DNA of 64,000 bases from Microvelia longipes (Eukaryota; Arthropoda; Insecta; Hemiptera; Veliidae), in contig JACMZG010001914.1 of assembly GCA_018340805.1 (NCBI GenBank), positions 46,297,549 through 46,361,548 of the forward strand. Direction: 5' to 3'. The stretch's first letter is position 1; each line of letters opens with the position of its first letter. Below, one piece after another: positions 1 through 11,548 of this stretch. The notes beneath the pieces are model-generated. The model was not told where the DNA came from, ran no database searches, and saw only the letters and a list, made by a program, of their open reading frames with translations. Both the position numbers and the translations under genes were made by a program.

Positions 1-175
1 CTCCCTCATTTCTACTGTAGGGTTATATAGGAAAATGATTGTGTTCGCACTAAAAATTTACAAAGTCGGATTTTCACCTGATTTATCCGTTTTAGTTATT
101 TTTAAGACCTCTGGGGTGGTTTTTACCAAGTTGTGTTCTATAAACTAAAAAAGTGAGACTAAGGGGAAATTAAAT
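1..175 (+). repeat. Family A dispersed repeat, 5' fragment
   Basis: This stretch shares ordered blocks with the 5' half of the fullest family A copy (50730-51560): a 'gtaggnatataggaaaa' start, a block ending 'ttatccgttt', then 'ttaagacctctggggtgg' and 'accaagttgt'. It is cut by the window edge and is diverged. It is non-coding. Confidence 0.6.
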
Positions 176-191
176 AAAATAAATAATAAAT

Positions 192-410
192 GCCCGTTTT
201 AGGGCCTTTCGGCCCATCAGGGTATTAACCCTGCGGGAACCACCTCAGGTGGGTTGCATCTACTACACTCTAAGAATTAATTAAAGTTGGCGAAATCTTT
301 TTTAATACAAATACTATTCATAAAATCTTAGAGCATAGCCCGGGCTGCGAACCCCGGACCTCCGGTGCCGAAATCGAACGCCTTTACGATCACGGCCACG
401 GAGGCAGACT
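192..410 (-). mobile_element. tRNA-derived SINE, copy 1
   Basis: The copy matches those at 12913-13127, 43866-44107 and 57273-57503. Read on the minus strand it begins with a tRNA-like head: an A-box-like stretch in the 'cctccgtggccgtgatcg' area and a B-box-like stretch near 'ggggttcgcagcccggg'. A body containing 'gccaacttt' follows. The 3' end has a stem-loop (GGGCC, loop GAAA, GGCCC) before a short A/T-rich tail. Pol III promoter boxes are inferred from tRNA consensus. Confidence 0.8.
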
Positions 411-532
411 AAGCGCGCGCTGTTACAGAGACAACCTCTCGGTACTCTCAGGCACATAATTGTGGCATGATAGACCCAGTAAAGGGGAAATTACTTAACC
501 TAATTATTTGTTCAGAGATCGTCCGGCATGTA

Positions 533-1395
533 TGGTAATCAGATAACTAAAATGTTTTTTTCTACGGTAACTTTAAATAGTTAAATTTAAGCATTAAATA
601 CCGTTATATGAAGCATTTCTGAAACTGTGTCACACCCTGGATAATTTGAACCAATTTCGCTGAATCACGTTAATACAATAACAACACCCATAACAACAAC
701 ACCCATAACTATAACTTAAAAACAAATACGCCCTGGTTATCCCCCCCCCCACAGATTAGCCAAGTCAAAGGTTGGTCATAGCATTCTTGGTGTAAAATTC
801 TTTAATTACTTTAAAATAAAATTCAGGACTTGACTAAAAAATTATTTAAAAAGCATATAAAATAATTTTTTGTTAATAATCCTTTTTATTCTCAACAAGA
901 ATTTATAAATAATATGGAAAAAATAATAATAATGACTTTTAGATAAATTTTAAATAATTATTTATAATATTTGAATCCTAGTTTTAAGTATTAATATCAA
1001 GAGAATTGACAATTTATTATTGTTTTGTGGTTTGTGAAACTTAATGTAAATAAAGTATTTATTTGTTAAAAAAAAATATATATATTTCCCAGATCTTATT
1101 TTTCACTTCTCATACATTACATTACATATATAATACATTATAATACATTACACTTCTAATGTATTAGAGGTGATAAATTCTGTGCATTAGTAAGATTATT
1201 TTTGATTATAAATGGGTAATAGTCATTATGTATGTCAAACGATAGCTTAAGAAAATATTACCGGAATTCAAATATATTGGTATCAAATTGTTTGAAATAT
1301 GACACAGTTTTCGAAATAATTAATATAAGGGTATGTTCCAATTTATTCTTTTAAAGTTACCGTAGAAAAAATACATTTCGGTAATCAGGTTACCA
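533..1395. mobile_element. MITE with ~48-bp inverted termini and TA flanks
   Basis: Inverted repeats occupy about 533-578 and 1349-1395. They share 'tctacggtaactttaaa' on the inner side and 'tggtaa' at the tips, and both tips are flanked by TA (531-532, 1396-1397). The interior is AT-rich with no reading frame. TA target duplication points to the Tc1/mariner group, but the TIR is imperfect, so the class is tentative. Confidence 0.65.
985..1072 (+). repeat. Retroposon 3'-tail-like repeat inside the MITE
   Basis: This segment resembles 2630-2724: both have 'ttgacaatttactattg', then 'aacttaatgtaaataaa', then a T/A-rich tail. The tail suggests the 3' end of a LINE or SINE. It could instead be a shared internal segment. 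Confidence 0.45.
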
Positions 1396-1397
1396 TA

Positions 1398-2331
1398 TAT
1401 AATTGGGTATTTGAACTTGAGGTTGACTTAGTAAGGATAGATACCTATTTTATGTCGATAGCTTCACACTAAGCTGAGTTAATTAAGGTGATGTATTTGA
1501 AATTTACAAACCTGCCCTAAATATTTTATAGGGAGAGACTTGGGCGTTTTATTAGAACTTATTATATCTTAATCCTTATCTCATATAATTTCTTAATTAA
1601 TAATTTCTTTAAGATTTCAAAATAAAATTTCAATATATATTAATTGACCAAGAAGATGACACAGAACAAAACGTACAGTACCAGATACAGACGATATTGT
1701 CAGATTTTCCATTGTTTTCTTTAGGTCGTTTGCTCTGTCAACTTGTTTACCTCAATAAGATCCGCTATGGTTACCTTTCATAACTCAGAGTTTTCAAAAG
1801 ACCGCAACACATTTTTCTCTAAAAAAACATGAAATAACAGCGAGATATTGCTTCTTCAACCTTAGCTAAGAATTCAACTAAAAACGTTAAAAAATAATAA
1901 AATTTCCTAAAAAAAAAGAAAAAAAATTAGTATTGAGCACACATTTTTTATTTTATTCGTAGTTTAATCTAAATATTTCAAGGATTTCAGGACAGTTTGG
2001 TCCTTGGATTGATTTCAAATCCCGGGATTTCTTATTTTGATTGGTCAATTGAATGGACCAATAGTTTGTAGATTTTTCTTATATCAATACTGTACTGTCA
2101 CTAGGAAAAAAATTAGCTATTTTGTTTCCAAAAAAAATCGATGAATCGCCTTGACAACACTAAAGCAAAATTTTCTAATTTCCATTATAATGATTTTGAA
2201 ATTAATTTTGGATCATCAAGGTTATTACTTTATCTTGTTATTGCTTTACAGTGTTTTAATCAGGTAAAAATTCAATTTTATTGCCCTAACTATATGGCCA
2301 CAATTTTATCAGAACCCCACTAAATATACCG
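1398..2331. other. No gene recognised
   Basis: AT-rich sequence. A 60-codon open frame at 2141-2323 has no start context, splice site or recognisable motif, and is treated as chance. Confidence 0.6.
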
Positions 2332-2353
2332 ACGGCATATTACAATATGCCGT
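2332..2353. repeat. Short perfect hairpin
   Basis: Arms 'acggcatat' and 'atatgccgt' are separated by 4 nt. It lies next to AT-rich microsatellite sequence. Function is unknown. Confidence 0.6.
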
Positions 2354-2380
2354 TTCCAACGACGTAATATTAAGAGAATA

Positions 2381-2495
2381 ATATTATATTATAATAATAT
2401 ATTATATTATATATATATACATATATAACCGTTGCTCAATCTCAACGGTTTACCGCTCAGTCTCCTTTCTTCCCTTGCCTGACTGCCTGACGAAG

Positions 2496-2577
<82 letters not shown>

Positions 2578-2579
2578 AT
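2381..2579. repeat. (TA)n microsatellite with interruptions
   Basis: Two long alternating TA tracts (about 2381-2428 and 2496-2579) surround a CT-rich island containing 'tgcctgactgcctga'. Confidence 0.9.
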
Positions 2580-2629
2580 CAAATATACTAGTTTTTCCTG
2601 TCATACTTTATCCATCTAGTTTTATCGTT

Positions 2630-2724
2630 AATTTATTTATTAATATTAAGAGATTTGACAATTTACTATTGCTTATGGTTTGTAAAACTTAATGTAAATA
2701 AAATATTTATTATTATTATTTGTA
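2630..2724 (+). repeat. Retroposon 3'-tail-like repeat with (TTA)n
   Basis: It repeats the 985-1072 sequence and ends in 'tttattattattattt'. A short TTA array after 'aacttaatgtaaataaa' is typical of insect LINE or SINE 3' ends. No body is recognisable upstream. Confidence 0.5.
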
Positions 2725-3818
2725 TTGAAACCTTCAAAAAGCGTCTCTTATATTTTTTCAATCAGGATTAACTAAAATAGTTTATAATTTAATTCTTTAG
2801 CTATTTCAGCATAATTTACTGGGCATGTGTATGAAATTTTAAGTATCTGTGACAAAACGTGGGAGAGCAATTTTGGGGAAAAAAGTTCGGTTTAAAGGAA
2901 TAAAGATCTTGAACATGTGTTCGCTATATAGTATGCCTCATTAGTTAAATTTAAAAGATCGTCCATATCTTGGGTGGTATATTTATTGTTAATATATACG
3001 TTTACTTTAACAGAACAATCGAACTTATAAATAAACTGCACTGCTATTAATTTTGAGATTCAAATGAGAAAAATAACTTTAACAGCTGATTTTTTAGTCA
3101 CAGTGAAAACAGGGAAGTCATATTTCTGTAGGTTTTATTTTTATTTAAACCAAGGTTCCTATAGTAAAGGATTACTAATTAATTTTGTATCGTTTTCTAT
3201 ACAAGAAAACGATTTGAGTCTATTTCGATTTGATTCTTAGTTTTCTACATTTTTTTTACCCCAAAGAGAATTTTAGAAATAAGTTAAAAACATGTCTTAT
3301 GCCACGGATGGACTTGTCATATCATATACGAGTTATTTCTACATAATTATTACAATGATATAACAATCGCAATTATTTCTCTGTAATTAATTATAATGAA
3401 CTATCAATATTTAAATTATTGAAACGTTTGTTATAATAGACATTAAAACAATAGTCATTACGTAGGTTGCTTAGCTCTTCTCTGAGTGTGGGCTTACTGA
3501 TGTTCCCCCGCAAGCAACCAAGCATCAATGCCATCTAAATAACACTTAACCTATTCTACTGATACGTCTTGTGCATATGGATGTATACTCCAAACATTCA
3601 GGCTGTGTTTGGCATATCCATATGACGTATGGCTATGGAACCAAATACCTTATCGCTTAGGTGTTTTTCGAATGAAATAATAATGCATTATTTAACTATT
3701 AAAATATAGCTTAAAGAGTTTGCCTACGTCTAAATCTTATGAGTTAAACGTACCGAAACAGAGTGGCACATGTCATGATGTCGAGCCAACAATAATGATG
3801 TGTCGAATGATAGAAACG
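2725..3818. other. No gene recognised
   Basis: AT-rich sequence without a supported reading frame, RNA gene or terminal inverted repeat. Confidence 0.6.
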
Positions 3819-4275
3819 TTCCTAGATGTAGCATGACATATTGTTATATCCTAGCTAGCATGACATATTTTATATTCCTAGATGTAGCATGACATATTAT
3901 TATATTCCTAGATTTAGCATGACATATTGTTATATTCCTAGATGCAGCATGACGTATTGTTATTTTCCTAGATGTAGCATGACATTGTTATATTCCTAGA
4001 TGTAGCATGACATATTGTTATATTCCTAGATGTAGCATGACATATTGTTATATTCCTAGATGTAGCATGACATATTGTTATATTCCTAGATGTAGCATGA
4101 CATATTGTTATATTCCTAGATGTAGCATGACATATTGTTTCCTAGATGTAGCATGACATATTGTTATATTCCTAGATGTAGCGTGACATATTGTTATATT
4201 CCTAGATGTAGCATGACATATTGTTATATTCCTAGTGTAGCATGACATATTGTTATATTCCATAGTATATTCCTA
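3819..4275 (+). repeat. Minisatellite, ~30-bp unit
   Basis: About 15 tandem units of 'ttcctagatgtagcatgaca' followed by 'tattgttata'. Central units are nearly identical and the edges are degraded, with small deletions. It is non-coding. Confidence 0.95.
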
Positions 4276-4550
4276 GTTACATCGCAATATTAAATTGAAT
4301 CAACAATTCATGTTTTGCAAAGACTATAGTATCAAATGATATTTATTTACTTAGGCTACTTTCATATAATCATGTATAAACTTAATTAGAATAACTTTTC
4401 AACATATCTGATAAAAGAAATATAATTTTGAAAAATAATTTTCTTCAGTTTGCTGAAGAAAACCTTACGACACGCCATTACCCTTTTCAAAATCCATAGC
4501 AGCTTGATCAAGGGGACTTTAGTTCTATAAAAAAATTGAATGATTTATTC

Positions 4551-4592
4551 AATTAATATATTTCGCCTATCAATGTAGGCATCTTCAGAATC
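4551..4592 (-). ncRNA. Hammerhead ribozyme motif, type I minimal stem III (intact core)
   Basis: On the minus strand the core reads CTGAAGA (4588-4582), then stem II GCCTA/TAGGC with perfect pairing, then GAAA (4564-4561). A 2-bp stem III around 'AU' leads to the predicted cleavage dinucleotide UU, cutting after 4555. Stem I pairs GATT (4592-4589) with AATT (4554-4551). Core position 7 (A here, U in the commonest form) is known to vary. Activity is inferred. Confidence 0.75.
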
Positions 4593-4801
4593 TATATCAA
4601 CAAGCTACATTAATAAACTATTAAAATAAATAAATAAACAAACACAATACATTAATGGAAAGACTAGAAAAATCACAGCTTAAAAATAAAAATGATATCA
4701 CTTTTTATTTTTAAGCTGTGATTTTTCTAGTCTTTCCAATTATGTATTGTGTTTGTTTATTTATTTATTTTAATAGTTTATTAATGTAGTTTGTATATAT
4801 A

Positions 4802-4843
4802 GATTCTGAAGATGCCTACAATGATAGGCGAAATATATTAATT
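4802..4843 (+). ncRNA. Hammerhead ribozyme motif, type I minimal stem III (intact core)
   Basis: Mirror copy in the right arm of the palindrome. It has CTGAAGA (4806-4812), stem II GCCTA/TAGGC, GAAA (4830-4833), a 2-bp stem III and predicted cleavage after 4839. Stem I is GATT with AATT (4840-4843). It differs from the left-arm motif only in the stem II loop (CAATGA versus CATTGA). Confidence 0.75.
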
Positions 4844-4892
4844 GAATAAATCATTCAAAACTTTTTATAGAACTAAAGTCCCTTGATCAAGC

Positions 4893-6239
4893 CTGAGATG
4901 GAGTTCTATAAACTTTCCAGTGCTACAGAGAAAAACTATTAAAATCCATAGCACTAAATTATACTTTTTCAGCACCCAGCATGAGAAATCTCAGCCTGGG
5001 GTTATTATTTATTTAATTTGAGACGCTTAACTCCTAGGTCATCAGCACCTCTACTTATTAGCAATTAAATGACTAATATGAGCTAGGCTATTTAGATGAT
5101 ACTAGATAGGTTATAATTATTAATAATATAGAAGATTATGATTATTTAAATGTTCATCATAAGCTTGATTATTTATTACTTAGATATATGAGATATAATG
5201 TTGCTGATATTAGGAATAAGTTTAAATTATACATTATTAGATTAATAAAACTACATTTTAATACTCTATACGTTTAGATGAGTAAATTGAATGGTATCAG
5301 GTTAAATGTCTGGATAAAACGCATTATCTCTTCAAAAGTTTGATACATTTTGTTTGGTTAGTTCATTGTCACATAAAATTGATGCCATTGTTGTTGATAT
5401 TCAGTCAGAATTGATGTAAATCTTGCAGCCTAATGCAATTCATTAGAATATGTTGCTCTGTTAACAGATTATTGCAGTGTTTGCACTTAAGTTGTACTTA
5501 GTCTTTTGAGAATAAATAACTGCCCACTTAAGACTGGCTTTATGTGGAAATAGTAATTATTTTAAATCGCTAATTCCCGAAAAAAGTTTAAACAAACATT
5601 ATTTTAAGTTGCTGTTGACAAAATATACACCAAATCAAGCCCAAAACTTAAACAAATGTGGCTAGTTTAGATCCCGACTTATTAATTGTAAAGTCTGTTA
5701 AAATTCGCTGAAACGGGTGTCTGTTGTTATTCGATTCTATTTAAAGTTGGGAAGCTATCTATAATTCTTTTTTAAACTTCTTTTATACTCTGCTTTCTGA
5801 TTCCGTTGGATGATATCCAAAATTTGCCAAATTTGGTAGAATGTATTCCAGGAAAAGATTGTTTGTATCATTTCAAGGCTTCTATCCGATGACACACGAT
5901 GAGTTGCCTTTTTTTTCGCTACAAAATTAAGTTCTTTTTAAGTAGTACTTTTGGCTCGTTTCCTGTAGCTTACTTAATTTTGCATATTAAATAGCAATTG
6001 TTCTGTGTAAGTCTCGACCTTGACTTATGCTTCTACTATTGTTTCAAATTTAAGAAAAATTAATCTAGTAGTAGATTATTAATGGTTATATGAATTGATT
6101 TTATGCATAATATAGTATAATATCTAGAATGTAGTGGAAGCATAAATTTACGACTTCAGATCTTAGATCGTAGAACGAACAGAGCAAAGCTTGCAATACC
6201 AGTTCCATCTATTATTTTAGTTGGATTAATAAACCAAGT
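4893..6239. other. No gene recognised
   Basis: AT-rich sequence with no supported coding frame. A small palindrome, 'gagaaatctc', lies near 4983. Confidence 0.6.
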
Positions 6240-6445
6240 TTCGTTTCAATACGACAAGTACATCCATGATTTTTGTTGGATCATAAAAATCATGGTAAAG
6301 CAGCATTGAGTGCATTCAGTGCCTGGATCCTGGATGGTAAACCGCTGGTAACAGGACGGATATATTTGTTATCTGAGGACGAGCGAAGCGAGTCCGATGT
6401 GAGGAGGAAAAAGTTCCGAGGCACCCTGTACCCGATGTTTTATCC
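6240..6445 (+). mobile_element. Family A repeat, 3' half with 5S-rRNA-like block
   Basis: The order is 'gtttcaatacgacaagtaca', 'tttgttggat', a 5S-rRNA-like block (about 6301-6355, with 'tggatggtaaaccgctgg'), 'ctgaggacgagcgaagcgag', then 'ccgaggcaccctgtacccg'. The same order occurs at 8656-8850, 36540-36790 and 51255-51560 and, reversed, near 20.9 and 27.4 kb. The 5S similarity lies in the C-box half of the gene, whose consensus contains 'GGATGGGTGACCGCC'. The open frame across it (6273-6524) is a by-product of the repeat. Confidence 0.7.
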
Positions 6446-6564
6446 TATTTTACATTTTTATCATGTTTTAGAATCAGTCAGACTTAAAAATCAAAGATTT
6501 ACTGTCAAAAAAAAGTTTTTGTAGTAATATAAAGAATGAGTTTAAGTAAATAATTAAATGAAAA

Positions 6565-6720
6565 GTCTCTCCACAAACTAAAAAACTTTATTGGCAAAGC
6601 GCTTTCAACCTAGCTAGAGGCCATCATCAGTGCACAACCGTTGAAGAAATAAAAGGAAGACGAGTGAGTCTATGATTTAGCTTTAGATATTAGATTCAGA
6701 CCCAGAGTTTAAGTAAGTTG
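6565..6720 (-). mobile_element. Single-arm relative of the 16.75-kb foldback element
   Basis: It shares 'aagtctctcc', 'gcaaagcgctttcaacct', 'gaggccatcatcagt' and 'gagtct' blocks with both arms of 16752-17072. No mirror arm follows, so it looks like one arm or a truncated copy. Confidence 0.6.
6594..6633 (-). ncRNA. Hammerhead ribozyme motif (intact core)
   Basis: On the minus strand: CTGATGA (6630-6624), a stem II of G-U and G-C pairs (GGCCT/AGGTT), GAAA (6606-6603), a 2-bp stem III (AG/CU) and UU before the predicted cut after 6597. Stem I is GCA with TGC. Stem II is weakened by wobble pairs, so activity is uncertain. Confidence 0.65.
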
Positions 6721-7209
6721 TAGTAGTATAAAGTTGTTCTAGAAAGAGACTAGCTTAGCATACCAAATTCATTTTTGACAAAATTTAGGTTTTTGTTAAT
6801 TTAGCCACTTATTGGAAATCTTGTTAGGGTTGTCACATCAATTGGGTGTTTTTATCTGACTCTCTTATGACAGTGGAAATCAATAATACACCATATGTCA
6901 TCACAATAAAAGAAACCAAGTCAGAATTCGATCGCCAATCAGGCATTCAGTGCTAGCACGCACGTTACCTGATCAAAGTGCTAAATCATGTTTAAATGAT
7001 AAATCGGCCTGAAATTTCCACAAAATGTGACTCCAGGCACGAAATGTGATCTGTTTGCATCAAGGGATCTTTGGTTCGTCATCAATCAGTGCTCGAGATC
7101 ATAAACATTTTTAAAATCCTGACCTGTTTAACATTCAGATCCTTTTACGTGCGTCGATATTCATCATTCTGTCGTCGAACTAAGCCCTTCTGTCTTTATC
7201 CCGCTGTCT
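6721..7209. other. No gene recognised
   Basis: No coding frame, RNA gene or repeat structure was identified. Confidence 0.55.
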
Positions 7210-7790
7210 CATAGAGATATATTACTAGAGAGGGCATATCCTATCTCAATACAACATTGGAACTTAACAACTTAACACTTAACTTTACAAGCTACACAAC
7301 ACACAACACACAACAACATATAACTACAACACATCACACAGACAACATACAACAACAACTTAGAACATCTTACACACATAACCTACATAACTTAGAACAT
7401 ACAACTTACACATAACTAACACAACTTAGAACATCTAACACTACATAACTTAGAACATACAACTTACACATAACTACACACAACTTTAACACCTAACACT
7501 ACATAACTTAGAACATACAACTTACACATAACTACACACAACTTAGAACATCTAACACTACATAACTTAGAACATACAACTTACACATAACTACACACAA
7601 CTTAGAACATCTAACACTACATAACTTAGAACATACATACATAACTAGAACATACAACCTACATATAACTTAGAACATCTTTTTGGTGCTCTGTGTAACC
7701 TCCTCTTAGAGTAAGTGAAGGTTATGATAAACTAATTTTTGTCTTCCTTTTGCACCATGCTTGCGTTAGGTGTGTTATATAAATGTTCTT
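7210..7790 (+). mobile_element. CATAGAG-family MITE, copy 1, expanded by a minisatellite
   Basis: The left part ('catagagatatattactaga', then 'ggcatatcctatctcaatac') and the right part ('tttttggtgctctgtgtaac', 'ctcctct', 'gtgaaggttatgataaa') match successive parts of the intact copies at 42672-42965 and 56033-56353. Between them sits a tandem array (7265-7675). The right terminus is not recognisable, so the end is approximate. Confidence 0.65.
7265..7675 (+). repeat. Minisatellite, ~59-bp unit, inside a MITE
   Basis: Units combine 'aacttagaacatacaactta' with 'cacataactacacacaactt' and 'agaacatctaacactacat'. The array begins as shorter irregular ACA-rich units and becomes regular. Its 'cttagaacatct' phrase resembles the MITE's own 'cctgaaacatct', suggesting it grew from that segment. 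Confidence 0.9.
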
Positions 7791-8109
7791 TGATCAAGTC
7801 AATTTTGACTTGCGTCTACATGTACGAATCAATTTTTGGTCCACGATTTCAAGCACGGCAAATTTTCCACTCTACCTAGCTACAATAACATCGATATTTA
7901 TTTTACCACACAAAATTTTACTTTTTTATCACCTGTATGGATGAGGAAGAATTATAACTGTAACAGACATTATTCAATAAATATCTACATTTTAGAACCA
8001 ATGGATCCTAAAATTCAAAAACAATTTGTTTCTGTATATTTGTGGATATAGTTTGTAGTTTTAAAAAAATATATAATTTTCCTGCTTTATTGTAACTTTC
8101 CTTCATTTA
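7791..8109. other. No gene recognised
   Basis: A 71-codon open frame at 7836-8051 shows no coding signal and is regarded as chance. Confidence 0.5.
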
Positions 8110-8260
8110 ACCGTAGGCATATGGGAAAAGTGTTGTGGTTGTGTTTCCCACTAAAAGTCAAAACAAGTATTTAAACTATATTCTCCATTTTAGGATCTTC
8201 TGAGTGGTTTTATACCAAGTTATCTGTTCGTATATGAGTGTCTTTTATGTAGGACTTATG
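8110..8260 (+). repeat. Family A 5' fragment
   Basis: It has 'cgtaggcatatgggaaaagt', then 'tctgagtggttttataccaa' and 'gttatctgt', in family order. Confidence 0.6.
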
Positions 8261-8655
8261 TAAGTAAAAGGATGGGAATCTATCAGGATCTGCACTGTAC
8301 CCCGCTCCACTACTTAACCATAAGAACCCTGCCGTGTTATAATCCTATATGAAACCCCCCACCTGGAGCAAAAGTAAATTCGTGTATGTAGAAAAAAGTG
8401 TAATTTTTTACTGTTAATTTTATTATAAGTACATACTAAATTAACTAATGGTTTCCGAATTCTGGAGACTGAAACTTTATCAACGTCACTCGGTGGTCGG
8501 GCATTACCTAATGAATAACTCCAAAACGAAGTAAACAAAAACAATATCAGAAATCAAAAAATCTATGATAAGGGCTCATAGATAACGTAAGCGCAACAGG
8601 CATAAAATCCGCTACAATATGTTTAGTATGTTTTTTTCGATTCAGCCACTGCATC

Positions 8656-8850
8656 TTTGGTATCTGCTAGATTACTGATGTTAAGCAGAATCGAGCCAAG
8701 ACAGATCCTGGATGGGTGAACACTGGCATTACTACTAATCTTTCCTGTCTCAGGACAAGCAAAGCGAGTCCGAAGCGATATACATGAGCGTATCGCATCC
8801 GATTTGATAGCAAAAATTTCCGAGGTGAACCGAACCTGATTTTTTTGTTA
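8656..8850 (+). mobile_element. Family A 3' half with the longest 5S-rRNA-like block
   Basis: About 8666-8728 matches the 3' half of eukaryotic 5S rRNA over a longer stretch than other copies: 'gttaagcagaatcgagcc' (A-box/intermediate region) followed by 'tggatgggtgaacactgg' (C-box region). It is followed, as in other copies, by 'aggacaagcaaagcgag' and 'ccgaggtgaaccgaacct'. This links the family to a 5S gene; the derivation itself is an inference. Confidence 0.7.
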
Positions 8851-9806
8851 TAAACCAAAAACCTAAACAATAAACGCAACAAAACAGATTCACAAAAAAG
8901 ATTAAAAATACTAAAAAAAATCGTCTATAGTTACAAACATAAATCATAAACAAAATCAGAAAATTCTTTGAAAATCATTCCAATTGGTAACCTTACAAAC
9001 TTTTTTGTGCACTTAAATGGACAATAATTTTAAGCCTAAGGCAGGAATTTTTAAAGGAACCCTAGATTACGTAATAAGACACCCTTAGGGGATGTTATGG
9101 CATTGTTTATATTTTATGACCTATAAAGTCACATTATTAACTATTGTGGATCTTTATGAGCAGTTTCCTTTGAAAGTTAGGTTTTTTTAAAAAAAAAATG
9201 TTTGACAATTTTAATGTTGCTGGGGGGACATTAAAATTTATTAAATAAAAGGTCCAAAAAATTCTTATTTGAAAAAATATCCTTCTGTAAGATTGTCCAG
9301 TTTAAGATATACCATAAAAATCGAATAAACATTAAAATACAAATGTTCATTTTTTTATGTAACCATAGGAATTTATTGTAAAAGTTAAATATGAACAGAA
9401 AGAAACTTTTTAAAAATTAATTGCATCATAAATATTGTGTTACTTCTTTTTCGGCTGTTATGGGTTTTGATAGAACTGAACAAATTTATTGTAATAAGTG
9501 TTACATTCAAATTTTATTTTTAAATTAAATAAATTCAAGAGGTGGTACTGAAACCAAATTTTAAACCATATTATAGTCGATTTCTGATTATGGGTAGAAT
9601 TGACTCGTTTAAAGAAGTTATTTGTTTAGTTCTAGAGGCTTAAAGACGAAAGTAGTTGTTTACTTTTTAGGCATAGATGGTTAAATTAGCGTTTAGTTTT
9701 TAATTAACAACAAGTCAAGCTTGTTGTTCAAGGATTTGAGGCAAATAATTGTGTATTTCTGGTTTGTGCTATTTAGGTGTTTGATTCACGAGGTTCGCCC
9801 GAAGAA
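8851..9806. other. No gene recognised; degenerate repeat flank
   Basis: AT-rich. The phrase 'tagttgtttactt' at about 9653 recurs at about 10435, beyond the 620-bp element. The element may therefore have entered an older degenerate direct repeat. Confidence 0.4.
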
Positions 9807-10432
9807 AATAGTTATTTATGCAACAAGGGATAAAAGTAAGTTTTACAGCTCAAGTTAAAGTTTCGTCCTAAGGCAGCGCCGAAGGAGGAAACTTCATTAG
9901 CTCACGAGGCCGGCAGGCCGAGGGGGATAAACTAGTTAGCTCCCGAGGCTTGTCGAGGGAGTTAACTAACATTTTGGCTCCCGAGGCTTGACGAGGGAGA
10001 AAATACGAGAGCTGAAAACTTTCATCCCTTGTTGCATATTAAATTTTATCTACGACTAACAACTATTAATATATTCTTCAGCTCCTTAATTGTTATTGTG
10101 TTAGTTTAGTTTATTCTTACCATGTCAATTACTCTGATGATGAGAGAATAAAGCCACTATCTTCACATTATTTTATTGTAAGCTGTCAATAGAATAATGT
10201 GTAATACTATATTTGTAATTTAAACATTAGCGTGTGTATATTGTATATTCTACCCGTAGTACCAACATAGCACCGAAAAAATCCTAAAAATTTCCGAAAA
10301 TTCCTAAAAATTTTACTAAAAAATTCTGTCAAGTTGGCAACACTTTCACTTTTCCTCCCTAAGGAGTAAAAGTACATTTACAGTGTGAGATAACAAGACT
10401 GTAAGTAGAACTTACAATACAAGGATTAGATA
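9807..10432 (+). mobile_element. ~620-bp dispersed element of unknown class, copy 1
   Basis: Near-identical copies lie at 23001-23604 (minus) and 62960-63590 (plus). The shared limits are 'aatagttatttatgcaac' and 'aagtagaacttacaatacaa'. The first ~230 bp form a module bounded by inverted 'tgcaacaagggat' / 'atcccttgttgca' arms. It encloses a GC-rich core of three short imperfect hairpins ('ctcccgaggcttg', 'cgagggag' types). The remaining ~390 bp are AT-rich. No coding frame, poly-A tail or clear target duplication is visible. Confidence 0.85.
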
Positions 10433-11089
10433 ATAGTTGTTTACTTATTGAAGTTTAGCTGAGCTATTTTTATGGTCAATTCCAGAGGTTCAGTCGAGAA
10501 TAAGAGTTATTTTAATCTTGAGACTAATCCGAAATAAAAGGTTGTTTTAATCGTAAGGGATATCCGAGATAAATAGTTGCTTAAACCCTTATGGGCAAGT
10601 AAAGGTGGTTTATCGTTTAGTTCTGTTTTAAGGGCAGTCTCTATCAATAAGTTAATGGACAATATTATAGTCTATCACTCCATATACATATAGACAATTT
10701 AGTATTACATTAAAGAATATCAGATTGAAAACAGGACCTTTTTTTAAATAGTTTTAATGATTTTGTATTGCATAGGCTAACTTTAATTAATTAATAGATT
10801 AAATAGCCAGGTAATGACTTGGTCAATTGTGGTTTTTGTTTGGGGAAATCCTTAAGTTCCTATGGGGACTTAACTGGAAGTTTTTAGTGGTTTCATATCG
10901 GGAAATTCTGCCTGTGAGAACTTCTTATGTTTATCTTAAACCGATGAATTGCATGGAAGAGTTCAGGGAATAAATATCCTTAAATTGACAAAATTTTGAG
11001 TCAACAAGCTGTTTGGGGCTAATAAATATAAACCGATAAATTACATTCTATATTGCTCTGCTTTTTCTAAGAGACTAAAAAAAATATGT
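10433..11089. other. No gene recognised
   Basis: AT-rich; no feature beyond the degenerate flank repeat noted at 8851-9806. Confidence 0.5.
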
Positions 11090-11548
11090 AGACACACATG
11101 TTTATCTACAATCACATATATTTATCTACAGAAACCCATATTCATCCAGGCACATTTAATTATCTACAGAAACACATATTCATCCAGGCACATTTAATTA
11201 TCTACAGAAACACATATTTATCTACAGAAAACCCATATTCATCCAAGCACATATAATTATCTACAGAAATGCATATTTATCTACAGATACCCATATTCAT
11301 CTAGACATATATAATGATCTACAGTCACACATATATATCTATACAGAACCCATATTTATCTAGACATATATAATGATCTACAGTCACACATATTTATCTA
11401 TACAGAACCCATATTCATCGAGACACACATATTTATCTACAGACACAGACACACATATTTATCTAAAAAAAAACCCATATTCATCTAGACACATATAATC
11501 ATCTATAGACACACATATTCATCTACCGAAACACATAATAATCTAAAT
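11090..11548 (+). repeat. Minisatellite, ~21-24-bp units in higher-order pairs
   Basis: Variants of 'cacatatttatctacagaaa' alternate with 'cccatattcatctagacaca'. The units are heterogeneous, indicating an old array. Confidence 0.9.

Larger units (their letters stand above)
4502..4892. mobile_element. Foldback (palindromic) element with two hammerhead motifs
   Basis: Two arms of roughly 190 bp are inverted around a centre at about 4696. The outer tips are 'gcttgatcaagggg' on the left and 'cccttgatcaagc' on the right. Each arm carries a hammerhead ribozyme motif, so the motif occurs once on each strand. Head-to-head copies of a Penelope-like pseudo-LTR would give this structure; that is an inference. 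No reverse transcriptase frame is present. Confidence 0.8.

Noticed and set aside
192..230. CTGATG...GAAA in the SINE 3' end
   Set aside because: The GAAA is the loop of a GGGCC/GGCCC stem and the core adenine is missing, so it is not a hammerhead.
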